A DNA stretch of 64,000 bases from Verrucomicrobiaceae bacterium (GCA_027486585.1 JAIXOU010000055.1:1-64000), one strand, 5' to 3'. Counted from the stretch's first letter, positions 1 to 15,800 are shown. The notes: generated by a model not told the origin, from the sequence alone. Made by a program: numbers and translations.

Positions 1-810
1 CTAGTCACGGTGATTGGTTTTCCATTGGGTCCAGGTCCAGTGACTTTTACTGTGTAATCGCCTGAATTAGCCACTGTGACGCCACAAAGGCTCAGGGTAG
101 AAGAGTTGGCACCGAGAATGGCCACACCATCTCTGAACCATTGAATCGTCAGGGTAGCGGGGTCTCCGCTAATATCCGCTGCAAGTTCGATATCACCACC
201 CTCAGCTACAGCCGGAGGAGAAACTGGAGCGGCAACTCCAGGACCGTCGGCGACCGTGAGTAAGCAAGGTATGCTGGTGACAGTGTTATTCGTCTGAGTG
301 GATAAAGACGGACCCGTTACTACAACACTATAGGTGCCATTATCGGTGGCAGTCGGACTGCTAATTGTGAAAGTATCCGAATTGGTGCCAACATTGGACG
401 CACCCTTCTTCCATTGGTAAGAGAATGGACCACCCTCACCATTCATGACGACCTTGAAGCTGAAGGGATAGCCCACCGAGCCTTGACGGACAGAGGGTAA
501 GTTCACGGCAAAGGAAAGTGGCCAATCGACCGTCAAAGTAGCAGGATTACTCACCACACCAACGGGTGCAGGATTCAGAGGACTGAAGACGCGGACGGTG
601 TAATTGCCTTCGTCAGCCTGTGTCACCCCTGTCAAAATGAGGGTCTGATTGGTAGCCCCCAAGACAGGATAGGTGCCTTTATACCATTGGAAGGTATTTG
701 GACCCGTGCCTGTAAATTGGGTGCTAAGTGTCACATTAGCCCCCTGGGCCACGGTTTGTGAAAGAGGATGGGTGGTAATCACAACAGGAACTGCAACCCC
801 ATCCGCTATA
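1..810 (-). repeat. Three tandem Ig-like domains of the giant protein
   Basis: Reading the minus strand gives three successive modules with the Ig-like signature: an early 'QW' tryptophan (FQWYKG, YQWKKG, IQWFRDG), a middle L-x-L strand, and a late 'D.G.Y.V.V' strand (DEGNYTVRV, DNGTYSVVV, NSGDYTVKV). Spacing is about 90 residues. They follow the last autotransporter-type repeat. Such modules are common at the C-terminal side of large verrucomicrobial surface proteins. More copies may follow beyond the window. Confidence 0.85.
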
Positions 811-3800
811 ATCTTGCCGGTGGTCAAAAACTGCGATGTATTCCAAACTGTCGCCGCAGGCAGCTGCAGCAGATTCAAAAGATTGGTGAGTTCACCAAAA
901 ATGGTCAGTCCACCTGCGTTTAGGTCCAACAAATCAAATTCATCCCCTACAGCTGGAACAAAGCCAGGCGCTGCCTGCACGACAATGCGCGAACTGGCCG
1001 TGGCCAGATTGATGGTAGTGCCTGCAAGCTTGGTCATATTGCTGACGCCAATAGTGAACTCGATCACAGAATCAGGCCCCACGGTAATGGGTCCTTGAAT
1101 CGTTAATGTCTCCACAGGGGCTGTGCTGGAGCTTGGATCTCCGGGCCTGAGCACGGCAGGACTGCCTGAAGTTCCTGTCAAATTAACCGCACCAGTGATA
1201 CTACCGATGCCACCAAGAACAGTACCAGGATTAACCGTGATTGCACCTGTGCCAGAACCTGAATCATTCGCGCCAGCAGGCGTATTCATGATCAGTAGCG
1301 TTCCTTGATTGATGGTAATACCACCGCCAAAGGTGTTATTGCCAGTCAGGCTTGCAATGCCTGAACCTTCCTTGATGAGAGAAAGTTTGTCACTAGTTGC
1401 AAGAACTCCACCATTAGCTTCTGAAATGACCCCTTGATAGACAAGTCCAGGGCCGGAAGCAATGAATGAGCTGAGGGAAACAAATTGAGTTTCACTCTCT
1501 GCTGATAGGTTTTGTAAAGTCATCGCACCAGTAAAGGTCGTTTGACCAGAAGTAATCGTGCTTGCGACACCGACAATGGACGTCCCACCATTGGCATTCA
1601 CATCAATCGCGTTTCCTACCGTTAAACCAGAAACTGACGCAAGTAGAGCTCTGCTATTGACGGTTGTCTCATCGACCCAATTAACGGAAGAAAGATTGAG
1701 ATCTCGGACATCACCCAAAAGATAAAAAGATTTACCAGCTGAGGTTCCGGCCAAGACACTAACCTTAGTTCCGTAGAGCATCTCCGAAGGCTCATCGAAC
1801 GGAAGAATCCTGATAAGGTTGATTTCTGATGCTGATAAAGAAGTGGAATCCCCATTGATGACGAATTTATAGAGACCATTGCGTTCAGGGTGATCAGCCT
1901 CGTCTTTAACTAAGATCACGGTGTTAAGGATGGCCTCCTCGAAGTAATAGAATCGGCTGCCAACAGTAGTGACATCAACTTTAATGCCCCCGAGTGTTTC
2001 AGAAACTTCAAAGGTGGTGCTTGAAATCCTGTTCACAAAATAATCTTTTTGACCTTGAATACCGACTGGCAGAATTTCTCCGACAAATCTAATCTTAGTG
2101 CCACTGGCAAGGTTTCCGGTGAAGCGATCACTTGTTGTAGTTACGGTTGTGGAAACCAAGCCAAAGAACTTACCATCAATCGTAGGCCCGACTTTAACAA
2201 ATACCCCCGGCCCACCGACAGTTGCATTGCTGCCATTATGGTTAATAGAGAACGTGCCACCATTCAGAAGCATGGATTTCCCATTCGTGGCCCTATCCGC
2301 AGTGAGCACTTTTGGCGCAGCATCTCCAAGCTCTATGGTGCTGGTTCCGAGAGCTGTCGTTCCGTTAACACCAGTGGTACCAGCAAATTGTAGGGTGCCC
2401 GAGCGAATCACCACAGCACCATTTACGGGGGCACCAGATCCAGCAGCAAGTTTGGGACCATCTAGGGAGGTGCCAAAAAGATTGGCCGCGTTGGTGAGGT
2501 TAAGGATGCCCTCACCGACCAGTTTAAAGCCCGAAGGACCGGAAAGGATTCCTGATATCGTTGCGGTCTGTCCAGCAGCAGGTGCCAAAATAGCAGTACC
2601 CTGCAAATCGACGTTTCCAGACCAAGTGGTATTCCCCGCGAAACTAACACGCGAATAACCACTTGCATCGTTACGAATCAAAAAGGCTAAATCACCGTCC
2701 GTTTCGTTGTAATAGGAAACGGCCGGCAATCCATCAGTCATGATCAATGAGGAAGATTTTCCGACATCACCCACAGAAGCAAGAAGGGTTGATGTAAGGG
2801 GCCATTGTCCGCCATCCGAACTTGTCGCCACAATCATCTTTAGATCGTTAGTATTAGCATCATAGAAACTGACGGCAGGCCTATCTTTAACGGAGGTGGG
2901 TTGTCCATTAACTAGCGCCAAACTAGGAGTGCCGCCGGCTTTACCGCTGCCATCCAAAATTTGAGCTGTCCCCCACGAACTACTAATCGGGAAATCAAGG
3001 TCACTGACTTTGATCTTTCTGATCGATGAATCAACTGAATCTCGGAGATTGTTCTCTAATCCAGCGACATTATTTGCTCGGATGAATTTTAGATTAAAAC
3101 CCGCGCCGACGACCGTCTGATAAGCTATGGCTGGAAAGCCATCGACCAAAGTCATCGAGAAATGCGGTAGATTGACAGTATCGGCGACTTCGACAGGAAT
3201 TCGCCTTGGAGAGCTCCAGTTCGTCACAGGGAAGGCGTTCACATCGCCCGTTGAATTATTAGCTACAACATATTTCAGCTTGTTATTGGTTGCATCACCA
3301 TAAGCAATCACTGGAGTACCAATAGCTGCACGATTTTCAACGCCAGCGGAATTTGCTGAAATGGTCACTTCATCGTCGCTCGTATCAGTGGGCGTGCCGA
3401 GTGTATCTTTGATCAATACATCACCACCAATGTTGGCGATCATCATAGAAATCCCCACACCGACATCATCGGTGGAATCGATCAACTGAGGGTTTGGCCA
3501 GGAACCACCATTTACATCCGTGGATCGGACATATTCGATATCCTGGTTGGTCGCCTCATAATAACACACCGCAGGGTTACCATTGACAGAAAGAAGCGAG
3601 TTATACTTTCCAGTATCAAGAGGAGTATGAGTAAACAAAGGATCCTTAGCACCGAGAGCATCAATCCTGGCCACGGCCCGTTGATGCAAGCCACCGAGAT
3701 TCGTAAAGATACCGCCGAGAAGAATTTTGTCGTCAGCAGGCAGAGTACCTTGCTGAATGATCAAATCTCTAACCTCAAAGTTAGGATCAGGATTGAATAT

Positions 3801-6800
3801 TGGATCAATGTTACCATTTGATAACACACGTCCCAGGAAAGAACGCTGGAAATCCCCCAAGATGGAAAAGGTGCCGGAAACCAAGACACTGCCCGTTCTT
3901 TCAAGAACTAGGCGATTAACGGTTCCATTCACCTCTTGAGCAAAGCTATTATCAAGGGTGCCATTGACGTTAATTCGTGCAAGCCGCGTCCTGCTCTGTA
4001 CACTGCCTGCGAAAGCTCCAAAACTGCCCCCAACAAGCAGCTTATTATCAGGCATTGTTACAATGGCATTCACATCACCATTGGCATCGGGATTGAACGT
4101 TGCATCAAATCCCCCATCCAATTCAATGCGGGCGAGACGATTGCGGTTATCGTTTCCTCTGACGCTTGTGAAATTCCCACCGACCACATAGGCATCTCTC
4201 ACTGGTTGGTTTGGCAGAACCACATTTTGAACAGTGATAGCACGCACTTCGCCATTGCGAATATCAGGAGAATTAAACGAATTGTCCAAACTCCCATCTG
4301 CATTAAGACGCGCCATGCGCGAGCGGTTAACACCACCAATATTGGAGAAGGCACCGCCAACAAGGAACTTCTGATCTGCCAGCTCAAGCAACACACGAAC
4401 ATCACCATTTAAGTTCTGACTAAAGCTCTCATCCAAAGTGCCGTTTTCATTCAAGCGAGCCAATCGACTTCTAGTGACATCATTGGTATTTGCGGCATTC
4501 CTTAGCGTGGTAAATGTGCCACCAATGATAATTTTACCGTTTGCCTGAGGCAGAATATCCCGAACCTCACCATTTTGAACAACGAGAGCATTGAAGGTCG
4601 GATCGATAATCCAGTTGCTGGTAGCTGCGTCTTTTTCAAGACGAACAATGCGTCGTTTGTTGTTATTGCCATCAAAACGGGTGAAAGAACCTGCGACAAG
4701 GATTTTTCCATCGGCTTGAGCTGCCACAGCTAAAACATTGGGTGCAAGAATAGGCGTTGGATTTCCCCAGACAACCCCAGGCACGTCGTTCGAGCGCACA
4801 TACATGAGTGTTTTGCTGGTCTCATCATAATAGGTGATGGCTGGATTACCATTGATGACCGCCAGAGAGGGAGATTTGCCCACATCACCACGACTCGCGA
4901 TTGTGATAGGAGTATTCCATGATGTCCCACGGGAATCTTGAGCATGAACGTATTTTAGATCCTTGTTCGTCGAATCATAGTAGGCAATGGCTGGCGTGCC
5001 ATCAACAAGGATCATTTTTGATTCAATGCCCACATTCGTGGTAGTTTGGCTGCTATCTACTTGGCCTCCGGCGACCCATGCAGCTGAGTTAGAATTAACA
5101 GCCCCTACTTCAAGCTTCTTATTAATCGTGCCGCCCTCAATTTGAAGATCGATTCCTGCGCCTGAACGGGTATTCGTTCTGCTAGTGCCAAGCCGCACGG
5201 CACCCGTGCTTGCCCCAGTTGAACCAAAAACATTGGGAACATTGGCAGCAATGACACGTCCTTCGGCAATTTCAATGCCACCTGAATTCGTGTTTGTCAC
5301 GCCGAGACGGAGTGACCCAAGGCCAAATTTAATGAGTCTTCCCAAGCCCGACAGATCTCCCGCCAATTCAGCATCGACATCTGCCAAGCCATTACCGACG
5401 TTGATTGCCTGGCTGAATGCGCTCAAATCAAGCGGGTTTTGGAAAGTCAACTTATGCGTGGCATCTGCGCTGCCGAGGAGTAGTGAAGAGCCATCTGGAA
5501 CAAAGCCTTGGTTCCCAAAGCGCAACCGCTCAGGCGTCGATGATCCACCGAAGCTTACGCTGCGATCTGCGCCATAGGCTGCAAAACCACCATTCCCTTT
5601 GAACTCTATTCTATCATTTCCTGCGCCCAAATTTCGGCTGAAATTTTCTACACCAAGTCCCAAAATACCGCCTTCAACCACGATAGGACTTGTCCCTCCA
5701 GTGCTTGCAATGCCTCCGGGAATTGCATTTTGAGAATCAAGCCGCAAAACGCCACCATGAACAAAGGTGCTACCAGTGTATTGATTGGTTCCCGACAAAA
5801 TGGTCGTGCCAAGACCCGTTTGAATCAAATTCACCGTTTCTGTAAATAGGTAGGTTTGTCCTGATTGATTGCTTTGTGCTGGCAGACTCAGACCTACAAT
5901 CTGATTATCTACATCTACACGTGTCACGACGGTGCCGGGAGCAATACCGGGACCGTCAACTCGAATCCCGACCTGGAGAGAGAGCAAGAGCGTCGTTGAA
6001 TCAAAACTTCCAACGACTTTCAGCACTGATTGTCCCGCGATTAGTGATCCGAGTCCTTCTGTTGAGCCTTGAGTTTCTCTTGAACGATCAATGATCCCAG
6101 CACCGATCGTAAAGGTTGAAGCTGGATTGTAGTTATGAATGATAAAATCACTATTCTTACTATTGAACAAACCACCTGTTATGTTTCCAGGCCCCATGAT
6201 TCGCTTCTGGGCTCCATTAACATCAAAGGCGACTAGGATCGCACCTGACAAGAGTTCGAGGGTTTTGCCAGAATTGATGTTAATAGTGCTATCAACGGAG
6301 CTTTCGTAGCGGATCGTGTTTACAAAACGATTTTGTGCAATTGTGCCCGTGAACGCTTGCGACGCTACTTCAGAAACATTGTCGCTAGCCTGCGCTGATC
6401 CTGATCTGATCGCCCATTGTGAGGTATCGGTAATGGTAATCAGAGAATTGTTTGCCGAAGTAATTTCTCCCGTGGATGAGATAAAAGCAAAATCATTGAC
6501 GCCACCGAATGGATTAGAGCCCAAGTTTCTGAATGTCGCCCAAGGCTGCATACCGCGAGATTGGGATGCCAGGAAAATTTTAGCCGGGGCACTCGATGTT
6601 TCAGCATTCAGAGTGAACAGCAAGCTACCACCTGGGGAACGCACAGGTGCCGCATTCTCCTCCTGGCCCATCAACGTGAGGGTTGTTGAGCGGAAGTTAG
6701 TCGTTGCAATCAAGTTGTTAGGATCAAACGAAGCTACACTCGTTACTTTCAATTCAGAAGCGCCTTCTTCGATGAAAAAGGTACTGCCAAATGTCTGGGC

Positions 6801-9800
6801 CACGTTTCCTTCTGGCGTACCGCGCAGCTCAAGGGTTCCCCCAGCGACTCGTAAACTGGTCAAATTGGTCTGAGAGAAGTTCGTGGGCGAAAAAGTCCCA
6901 GGACTTGGGTTAGTATCAATAGCCTGTAGAAGTAACCGCCCCTGTTCGACACGGAAAGATTCCAGACCTGCATTTCCATTGAAGACAAGTGTTCCTGGGC
7001 CTTGTTTTTCAAAGCGATCTGAACCGACGAGAGTGCCAGTGAATGTGGCTATCGTATTTTCATGGCCAATATTTAGAATAGCCGACTCAGCCAATTGAAA
7101 GCCACGATTTGTTCGTGCTGATTCTCCGACATATTGGAGTTCACCGCCATTAAAGAACAGGTTAGATGAGGCCGCTGAAGATGCACCCAAGCTACCAATA
7201 ACGCCTCCGTCAGTGAGTTTCTGCGCACGCAGCACACCTTCACCAATATAAGTGACTCCCGTGTATTGGTTATCACCGCTTAGCACCAGAGTGCCGCCAC
7301 CCAGTTTTTCGATACCCGTAGAAGGCGTGAATCTGACTATTGAAGATTCACCCGTGAAAAAGTGGTTTGAACTGACTTCAATGTCTCCATCAGAGAAAAT
7401 AAATGAGATGGTTGCCCCGAAAGGTATTCCAGGTCCAGACATTGGCATTCCAATGTAAAGGTCCGTTGTGCTTACAATGCCGAACTCAGAGGCATCATTG
7501 AGAACACCATTACCTGGCTTCACTAAACCGATGATACGACGGCGATAAGTATCCCCAGTACTTGCCTTAGAAGAAATATTCCCGTCAAAGACATAATCAC
7601 CACGACGGTAATTTCCATCGTGATCCCAACTTAGGGTAACGATCAGATTTACTTTATCAACAGCGACGACGCTAGTGCCAGCAAGAATACCAGGACCTGT
7701 GACGCTCATGCCTGGAGTCAGATTTTTAGCATTGACGACACCCGCCAAAAAGCGCCGATTTGGATCACTTGCGGCTCCTGATTTGACTACATTAACAAAA
7801 CTATAATTGACGGGATTGGTGCGGATGATTTCATCATGCGGAATGCTGATGCTTACCACTTTAGTTCCTGAGTTGATGGCGGTAATCAAGGTGCCGTTGG
7901 TGATGCCAGTGCCTGAGACTGTATTGCCAATCGCCAATCCATCCACGGAGTTTAAAGTTAACTCAAGATTATTAGTGCTACTAGCCACCCCAGACAGGGT
8001 GTAACCAAAAGAGTAGTTAACCGGTAAAGCACGAACAACGCCATCATGGTCACGATTTAAAGTGATCGTGCGGCTTGGAACATCGATAGCAAAAACGGTC
8101 GTTACGTTATTGATTCCAGTCCCCGTGATAACCTGACCTATGACGACACCTGTGATATCATCCAAAATGACTGAATTACGAATAGCTCCAGTGAGGCGGC
8201 CTACTCTTTGAACGGCTAAGCGGTCTGTAATCTTGGCCCCAATGTTCAGCGAACCCAATTCGTTGTATTGATGAATCAACAAATTCTGCAAGTTCCCCTC
8301 ACCGCCGGTTGAAATAGAACCGGTGCCATTAATTGCGGAATCATTAGCACCCACAGTCGGAGAAATCAGAATCCCCCCTGAACGGATTGTATTGAGTGCT
8401 GAGTTGGTCAAATTAACAGTCGAAGCATTCTGAGTAGCAAACCGCAATGAGAATGTGTCACGCCCAGCAGGTGTAGAAATAGTCAAATTTTGGGTTACCG
8501 CTGTATTACTCAAAGGAGCCCAGCTAGAAACATACTCGCCGTTTGGCATAACGAATCCATCGTTGAACGATCCGCCAATGGCTTCGTTGCGGGCCCAATC
8601 TAATTCGGTATTGCCACTGTCAAAACTACCATTGGCCAAAAAGGTTGGTGAACCATAGGTCCCCAGATCTTTGACATTATTCACATATTCGTTACCACCC
8701 GAAAGCGCCACACTAAAAATCCCGCTCCTTTGAGGATCACTATTAACGAAAGCGACGACGTCATTGTTTGAGTTCTTTTCTTCCGTGGTGAAAATGGTAT
8801 AAATGTAAGGGCTGGCTAGGGTCCCATCACCCGTGAGAGAAGCAGTAATGTCACCCAAGACAGGCTGTGGTGAGATGGCGACTTTTATCTTACCATTGCC
8901 TTGAGATGCTGGGAAATTAACTGAATCAGCGGTAAAGGTTAAGGCCGAGCTGCCAACGCGTTTTGGTGTTCCCTGGCTCTCGACTGTATGCACACCGGTG
9001 CCAATATCAGTAATGTTTACTGGCGAACCATCGATGGACAGACTGAGTCGGAATGAGCGGGTTGCGACATCAATCAAATAGTAGTCCACCCCGGAACTCA
9101 AACCGCCAGGAAGAGTTCCATAGGAAGCTAACCGGACCATGCCACCTTTTGACAACCGATGTTCACCTGATGAAGTTAATGTATCAGATTGCGAATTCAC
9201 CGTGAATGAAATCTGACTGGTCATGGTCAAGATGCCCGTACCTGCACTGGTAATATTAACGGGTGAAACCGTATTCCCGGGAAGCAGAGCTACCTGCAAA
9301 GTGCCAATACGTGAGGGGACTCCTGAGTTGTCAGAGGCACCAGAAGTATCAACCACGTAATAGCTGACAGAGGATGAGAGACCGCCCGGCAATGTGCCAG
9401 TGCTGCTGAAGCGGACTAAGGCCCCGTTTGCAAGTGTATGAGGAAGAGGATCACCATTTCCATCTCTGGTCGTTAACCGATCTGTCGATGAATCAGCCGT
9501 CGCAGTGAAAGTATAACTGCTATTCCCAGGAATAACCCAGAAGGCATTCGTGACAGCATCGCGGACAATGGCCCAAGCACCCATGAGGCCATTGATATTA
9601 GGCTGATCTGTTTTCACAAGCCGCCCAGAGTCAACATAGAGTGAACTACCCGTGTTACGAAGTACACCATTCAAGCGAATGGAGGAGGTTCCTCCTTCTC
9701 TGAAGATTTTACTGACACCCGACTCTAAAATAGTCCGGCCAACAATTTCTTCATGATCGCCTCCAGATAGAACGATCTCACCGCCTCGGCGGGTACCTCC

Positions 9801-12800
9801 AAGTCTCAAGTCAGCGTTATCTACTAATTTAGAAGCATTATTGACGGAGTAATCGAGCACCAAAGTACCAGCACGCACTGCAAATTCCCGCACGCTGTTT
9901 AGACCATTTGTAACAGGCATCAAGGTCTCTCCTTGTAGCAGGAGACGGCCTTCGCCTTCTTGAATGATGCGATTGGTTCCAGTCAAGTTACCAGCCAAGG
10001 TCAAAGATCCTCCCTGCCCTACATTGATCGTGCTGACGCTATTAATTTGAATGTTGCCTGCCCAGATTGATTTGCTGTCAACAGGCACCGCCAAGGTGCC
10101 TCCTTCCAAGTACAATGTCTCTGGCGTTAGATAATCCACATTTGAAAGCAGCAACGTGCCATTCGTTAGATTAACACCACCGGACGGATTACCAACCTTC
10201 TGAGTCGCGTAATAAAGAGAACCTTTTGTACCCTCAGTAGTAAAGTCCACAGGGACGGCATTGGGCTCTGGAGTTAACGACACCTGAAAGGTGCCATTGG
10301 CAGAATTAATGACGTAGTAGTAGGTATTCGTTAACAATTCTGTGGGCAGCACAGGGGTCACGCCGGCAACGATTTGCCCATTGAAAGTAATCTTATCACC
10401 ATTGGTTAGATTCCCCGTAAAAGTATCTGCGACAACGTTCAGTGAAGTCGAGCTGAAACTATCGATCTTCGGCACGAAACGAACATTCACACCAGCACTG
10501 GAAATCGGCAATGCAGCGCCACCAACAGTTGCTGCAATCTGGAATGTGGTTCCGGTTGAACCAACGACGTAATACGCCTTATCCTTTTGTACGCCGCTAG
10601 GCAAAGTGGTATCTAAAAAGTAAGGAAAGGTGATCTGTGTCCCGTTGGCAAAGTTACCCGTAAAGGTATCAAGCGCAGGATTCACTGTCGTTTCTTCAGC
10701 ATCTGTTCCCAAGGCGTTGTTAGCCGTCACCGCAAGAATGCCTTCATTGATGGAGGTTAGACCACTGTAAGAAGCAGCTTTACCCAGCACCCAGGTCCCC
10801 GATCCAAGTTTCATTAACCCTGTGATCTCGCTGATGCTTTTATCCCTTAGCTCTAGCAAAAGCGTGTTATCGCCCCTGCCGGTTCCACCAAGTGTCAGCG
10901 TGCGGTTACCGCCATCTTTGAAAGCGATGGGCTGGCTGAGGTCATTAATTTCAGTGAATAAATCCCTGTCTTCGCGACCGAATGTGATACGCGCTTCTTG
11001 ATTGCTGCCATTCGCAATGATTGTGGCGCCATTAGCTCCCGTCCCCATCGTAAAGGAGCGGTTGGTTCTTTGCTGGGAAGTCAGGTTAAAAATAAGTGCT
11101 GATTTATCAATGAGTAAAAGCCCAGGATTATCACTACTCGCGTAACCAAGCACGCTCTCTGAAATAAAATTATCACTGATTCTTGTGACGGTTACGCTGC
11201 CATTACGGATTTCTAAACCATTGGAAAAGTTACTGCTGGTGTTCGTCAGCGCCAGATCTCCAGGCCCTTGTTTGATCAGACGCAATCCAAACGGTGCATT
11301 GAGATCATTTACAATTTTGCTATTCACCGTTTGGTTACTTGAAATATCAAAAATGAGATTGGTCGGAGCAGTAAGATCTATCGGCGCCTCAGTATTACTG
11401 ATGGTGGATCCCACCGTATCGGTAATTTGCCGGATCGTTTGTGAAACTCCAGCCAATTGAAGAATGGATGCTCCCAAATTAAGGTTCAATCCACCTGTTC
11501 CTAAAGCATTAGGCGTCTTTAGTTTTAGAATACCTGAAGCCATCGAGATCGGCTGATCAAAACGAGTTCCTCCTAGCCAGGTGTTGTTTCCTTCAATCGT
11601 AATATTCCCCTGCGTTGAGCGTATGCCGCCTGTGAAATTGTTATTTCCAGTGATCACGATATCACCGCCCTGCTGGTTAATACCACCGATGGTATTATTT
11701 CCCAAAATGGTCAATAACCCATTGTAGTTCGCTGGAGCGACCGTTACGTCTGTTTGAATACCCGTCAAAAAGGTGTTCGAACTGGAAGCATTTCCAAGCG
11801 TCAAACTGTTGAATTGTTGTTCTGAAGAAGAGCGAATACCAACCTCTAATAAGCCTTCAGCATAAATCGGATTCGTGATCGCAAAATTAATGACAGGCAC
11901 TCCATTGACATTGTCTGGATTGCTCGATCCCACCTCAATTCGGCCACCTGTGGTGCCAATCTTGAGTCCGCGGAATCCGTCACTAAAATTCAAATTCAAA
12001 TCGTCCGCAGGTAGGGATGATGGAGCAGGGTGCCCGATCTGTAGAGTCCCACCATTGATCTGAATGTGATCTTGCACAAAGGCACTTGGAGCAGCACCCA
12101 GGCTAGCCAAAGACCTGACAAGCAAGGTCCCTGAATTAATATAAGTCTTACCCGTATAATTGTTGGCACTATTTAGGGTGAGCAGACCAGAACCCGATTT
12201 TGCTAGGCTAACTGAGCCACCTTTAAAGGTTAGTTCAGTCCCAGTTGTTATCACTGCAGTTGTAGGTGACGTCAGAGTGATACGGTTGTTGGTATCCACG
12301 GTCTCGATACGCGTTCCTGGTGCTATGCCCAGACCCGTAACCGACATCCCAGCCAACAAACCATTCTGGGCAAGCAAGTTCGGCAGTGTAATCTGGATGG
12401 TTCCCACTGGTAGTGAACTACTCAGAACCAAATTGACTTTTGATTCAAAATCTTGGATCGGATTATTGATCGTCAACGAACTGTTATTGATGAGATAAAG
12501 AGTCTGTGGCGCATTCAAGGCCGTGCCCACAGTCAACATTCCTGTACCACTGATTGTGGGATTTCCACTATTAGCCAAAATTCCTCCTGATTCCACACTC
12601 AGTCGGAATGACAAAACATTAAATGTCCCACCGGTTAAATTCAGTGAATTCACCGTATATGCATTATTTGCTGGTGGATTACTTGTTGGCGCTGTAAAAC
12701 CAGACGATTTTACATTCTGGGTTGCATTCCAGGCAGCCGCTCCACCCGTCTGGTAATTTTCGAGTCTGGACACTCCTTTGGTCGCATCATAGGTAGCCCA

Positions 12801-15800
12801 GTCATTTTCGACCGTTGCCCATCCGCCAATAATCCCACCTTTAAGAGTTGGGTTTCTGGTAAACACAATGCGATTGAGAGCATTCGCGCCAAGAAGACTT
12901 GTGTCATCTCCAGATTCATCCTTTCTTCTGGATGAGAAATTCAAGGTTGCCCCGGGCTTCTGTTCGAGTGAACCAAATTGCAGTAAACTAGAACCTCCAA
13001 CACCTGCCGTGGTGGTTCGGATGGTCAATTGGCCTTCTGACAGGAGTAGCTTCCCGATGGATTCTGAATAAGCGACGTTATCGACGCCATTGTTAGAGAA
13101 CTCAAATCTACCTCCTTTTGAATTCAGAATGGCAGCGTCATCAATACGGTTCGTGTTATTCTGATTCCGTTCGATGATTCCAGACCCTGTCCTAGTATTG
13201 AAGGTAACTTCATTTCTGATGGTCATGATCCCGCCCAAACCAATATCGAGCTGAGTGCCGCTGAAGGTGCTATTAAGCGAAGTACTCCAAGTACCTCCAG
13301 TAGCAGTACTAAGTCCACCATTGCCTAAAGCGACCGTCCTTCCATTGGCTGAAATGATAGTTTTGATGCGATCAACCGTTCTTAAGTCGTTGATTGCGGC
13401 ACTATCAGCAGCACGCGATACAGCCCAAGTCGCTCCATCTCCTGAGGATAAAATCAGGCCATCCTGGCCGGCAACTAATATCTGCCCACCCGCTGTGGCT
13501 ACAGCACTTAGATCAAGACCTGTTCCAGAATTTCGTGAAGTCCAGCCAGAACCATTTCCTGAAGTTAGAATGGCCCCGTAATCACCCACTGCGATAAATT
13601 GTAATCCAGTCCAAAACACATCATCCAATTTAGGTAAGGGCACCTGAATCGGAGTCACGTTCTTGATTTTAGTGACCACCGAGCTTCCTGAAGCAATAGT
13701 GCCCGTGTAAATCCCCAAAGACACTTGAACAGGCGCACTTCCCACATTCAAATTAGGAGCACTGCTCAAAAAAACGGTATCATTGGCATCGTCCAAGACA
13801 CTGACATAGAACGGCACGACATTATCTGCTCCTTGGGCATCACCCGTCACGAGAAGCAGCATGCCTTCCGTTAATTCTGAAAAATCAATAACCCCCGTGA
13901 TAACGGAAGAATTATTGGTCACCACACCTTTAAATGTCAAAAGCGGCACATCACTCGCATTGCTCAAAGCTGGACTACTAAGTGTCAATTCATTCAGAGC
14001 TGAATTATAGCTGCTAACTGTGACATTACTTGGGATCTTGCCAGTCACAGAAGCCACGCTTTTGCCTTGGGAAAAATGGGTCGTTCCTGGTCGTCTCTGA
14101 ATGCTTGGTAGATTGCTCACATTTCGCACAATGGGGTCATTCACCGTCAAATCACCATACAAGACACCAAAGCTCCCTCGGCCTTCGGTTGGGGGCACCC
14201 GAGTCAGCCAGATAATTCTTGAGTCTGGGAATAATCCAAAAATGATGCCTGTCTCGGTTCCATTGAAAGCACTGCCGTGCAGCGCCATTCCGACGGCTAA
14301 GCCTTTGAAATCACTGACTTCTGTGAGAAGCGAAGAACCTGCGGTAACAACGGCTGTAAAAGTGCGGATAGGTTTGCTGGCTTCCGTAATGGTGGAGGCA
14401 GTCGTCATGGTAAAACCAGTAGCCTCGACACTTCTTACCCTGGTGCCTGCCGGAATACCCGATTCAGCAAACACGGGAATACCCGTCCTAACCGACTGAA
14501 TTCCACTTACATTCGTGATTGAATTATTTCCTGATGTATTTCCTTTGAAGACTCCAAAACTCACTGCAGCTCCCGCTGCTGCACTGCCACTCATCGTCAC
14601 GGTGCTACCAGCAACATCCGTAATGAACTGCCCCGAGGAGTTAAGCGGTGGTGTCTGATTAGACCATGTAATCCCGTCTGGGGAAGTCAGTAACCGCCCC
14701 GCCGTGCCTACGGCAACAAAAGTTGTTGGTGAAGCGCTGATGGAATTTAATGTGTTAGAAACACCAGAAGTCCGAACGAGCCAAGATCCGGTCTCGCCAC
14801 CGAGAGAGGTGGCAATATAACCAGTCGTCCCAACAACGATCATATTGAACCCGGCTCTAAAAGTAGCTGATGAAGCATTCTGTAAGGCGTTTTGGGATAA
14901 GGTTACATCCGTGCCAGAAATAGCATTGATCACTGTTCCTGGTTGTGTGACTCCGGCCAGAAATACTGGCATACCCACAGACAAGGTAGCGGCATCTGTA
15001 ACTCCGGTAACCAATGAGCTATTGATGGTGAATGAACCCGAGGCAATCCGCTCAGTCCGAGTTTGTGTCAGGCTTGCACCTGTGGCGGTGGCCCTGGCCG
15101 TATTTGAAACGGTCAATGTGTTGGCTGTTGTGGCGATGACACGCGTACCAGTAGGAAAGAGTAACCCACGAACTGCCATCTGCGGCCTGAATGAAGAGAC
15201 CGACGAAACATTCTGAACTAAAGTGCTATTGGCAGTAAGCGTCCCTCTATAAACACTCAGAGGCGCACTTGGGTTCGTTGCGATCGCTCCTTCAGAAAGG
15301 CTAATCGTATTGGAAGTCATGGCCGTGATGTAAGCGCCCGCAGGTATCCCCTGTCCGGCAAGTATCATGCCGACAGCTAAGCCATTCGTGTTTGAGACAT
15401 TCTGGATGACAGCACTATTCAGGACGATATTTCCCGTCAGTGTGAAGAGTCTTACTGAGGTTCCCGATAGCGCAGCAGGCTGAGAAAGTGTCAGCGTGCT
15501 ATTGGGGCCATTGACCGTGCTAATGGTTGTCCCAGCAGGAATAAGATTACCACTGGTGATCACAGTTCCTGTGGCCAAGTTTTGAGCCGTCATGACGTTT
15601 GTGATGGTGGTCTGATTGGTGCCAGAAGAAGTCGTTCCTCTGAAGTAACCAAAATCCACATCCGTTCCTACAGCGAGAGGATTGGAATCCATGACGACCG
15701 AAGCCCCAGAGGCACTGACGATCTGAGTACCTGGCGCCGTGACCAAGCCAAAGATTGGCGTTCCGACAGCATAGCCACTGGCATTGGCAACATTTTGAAT

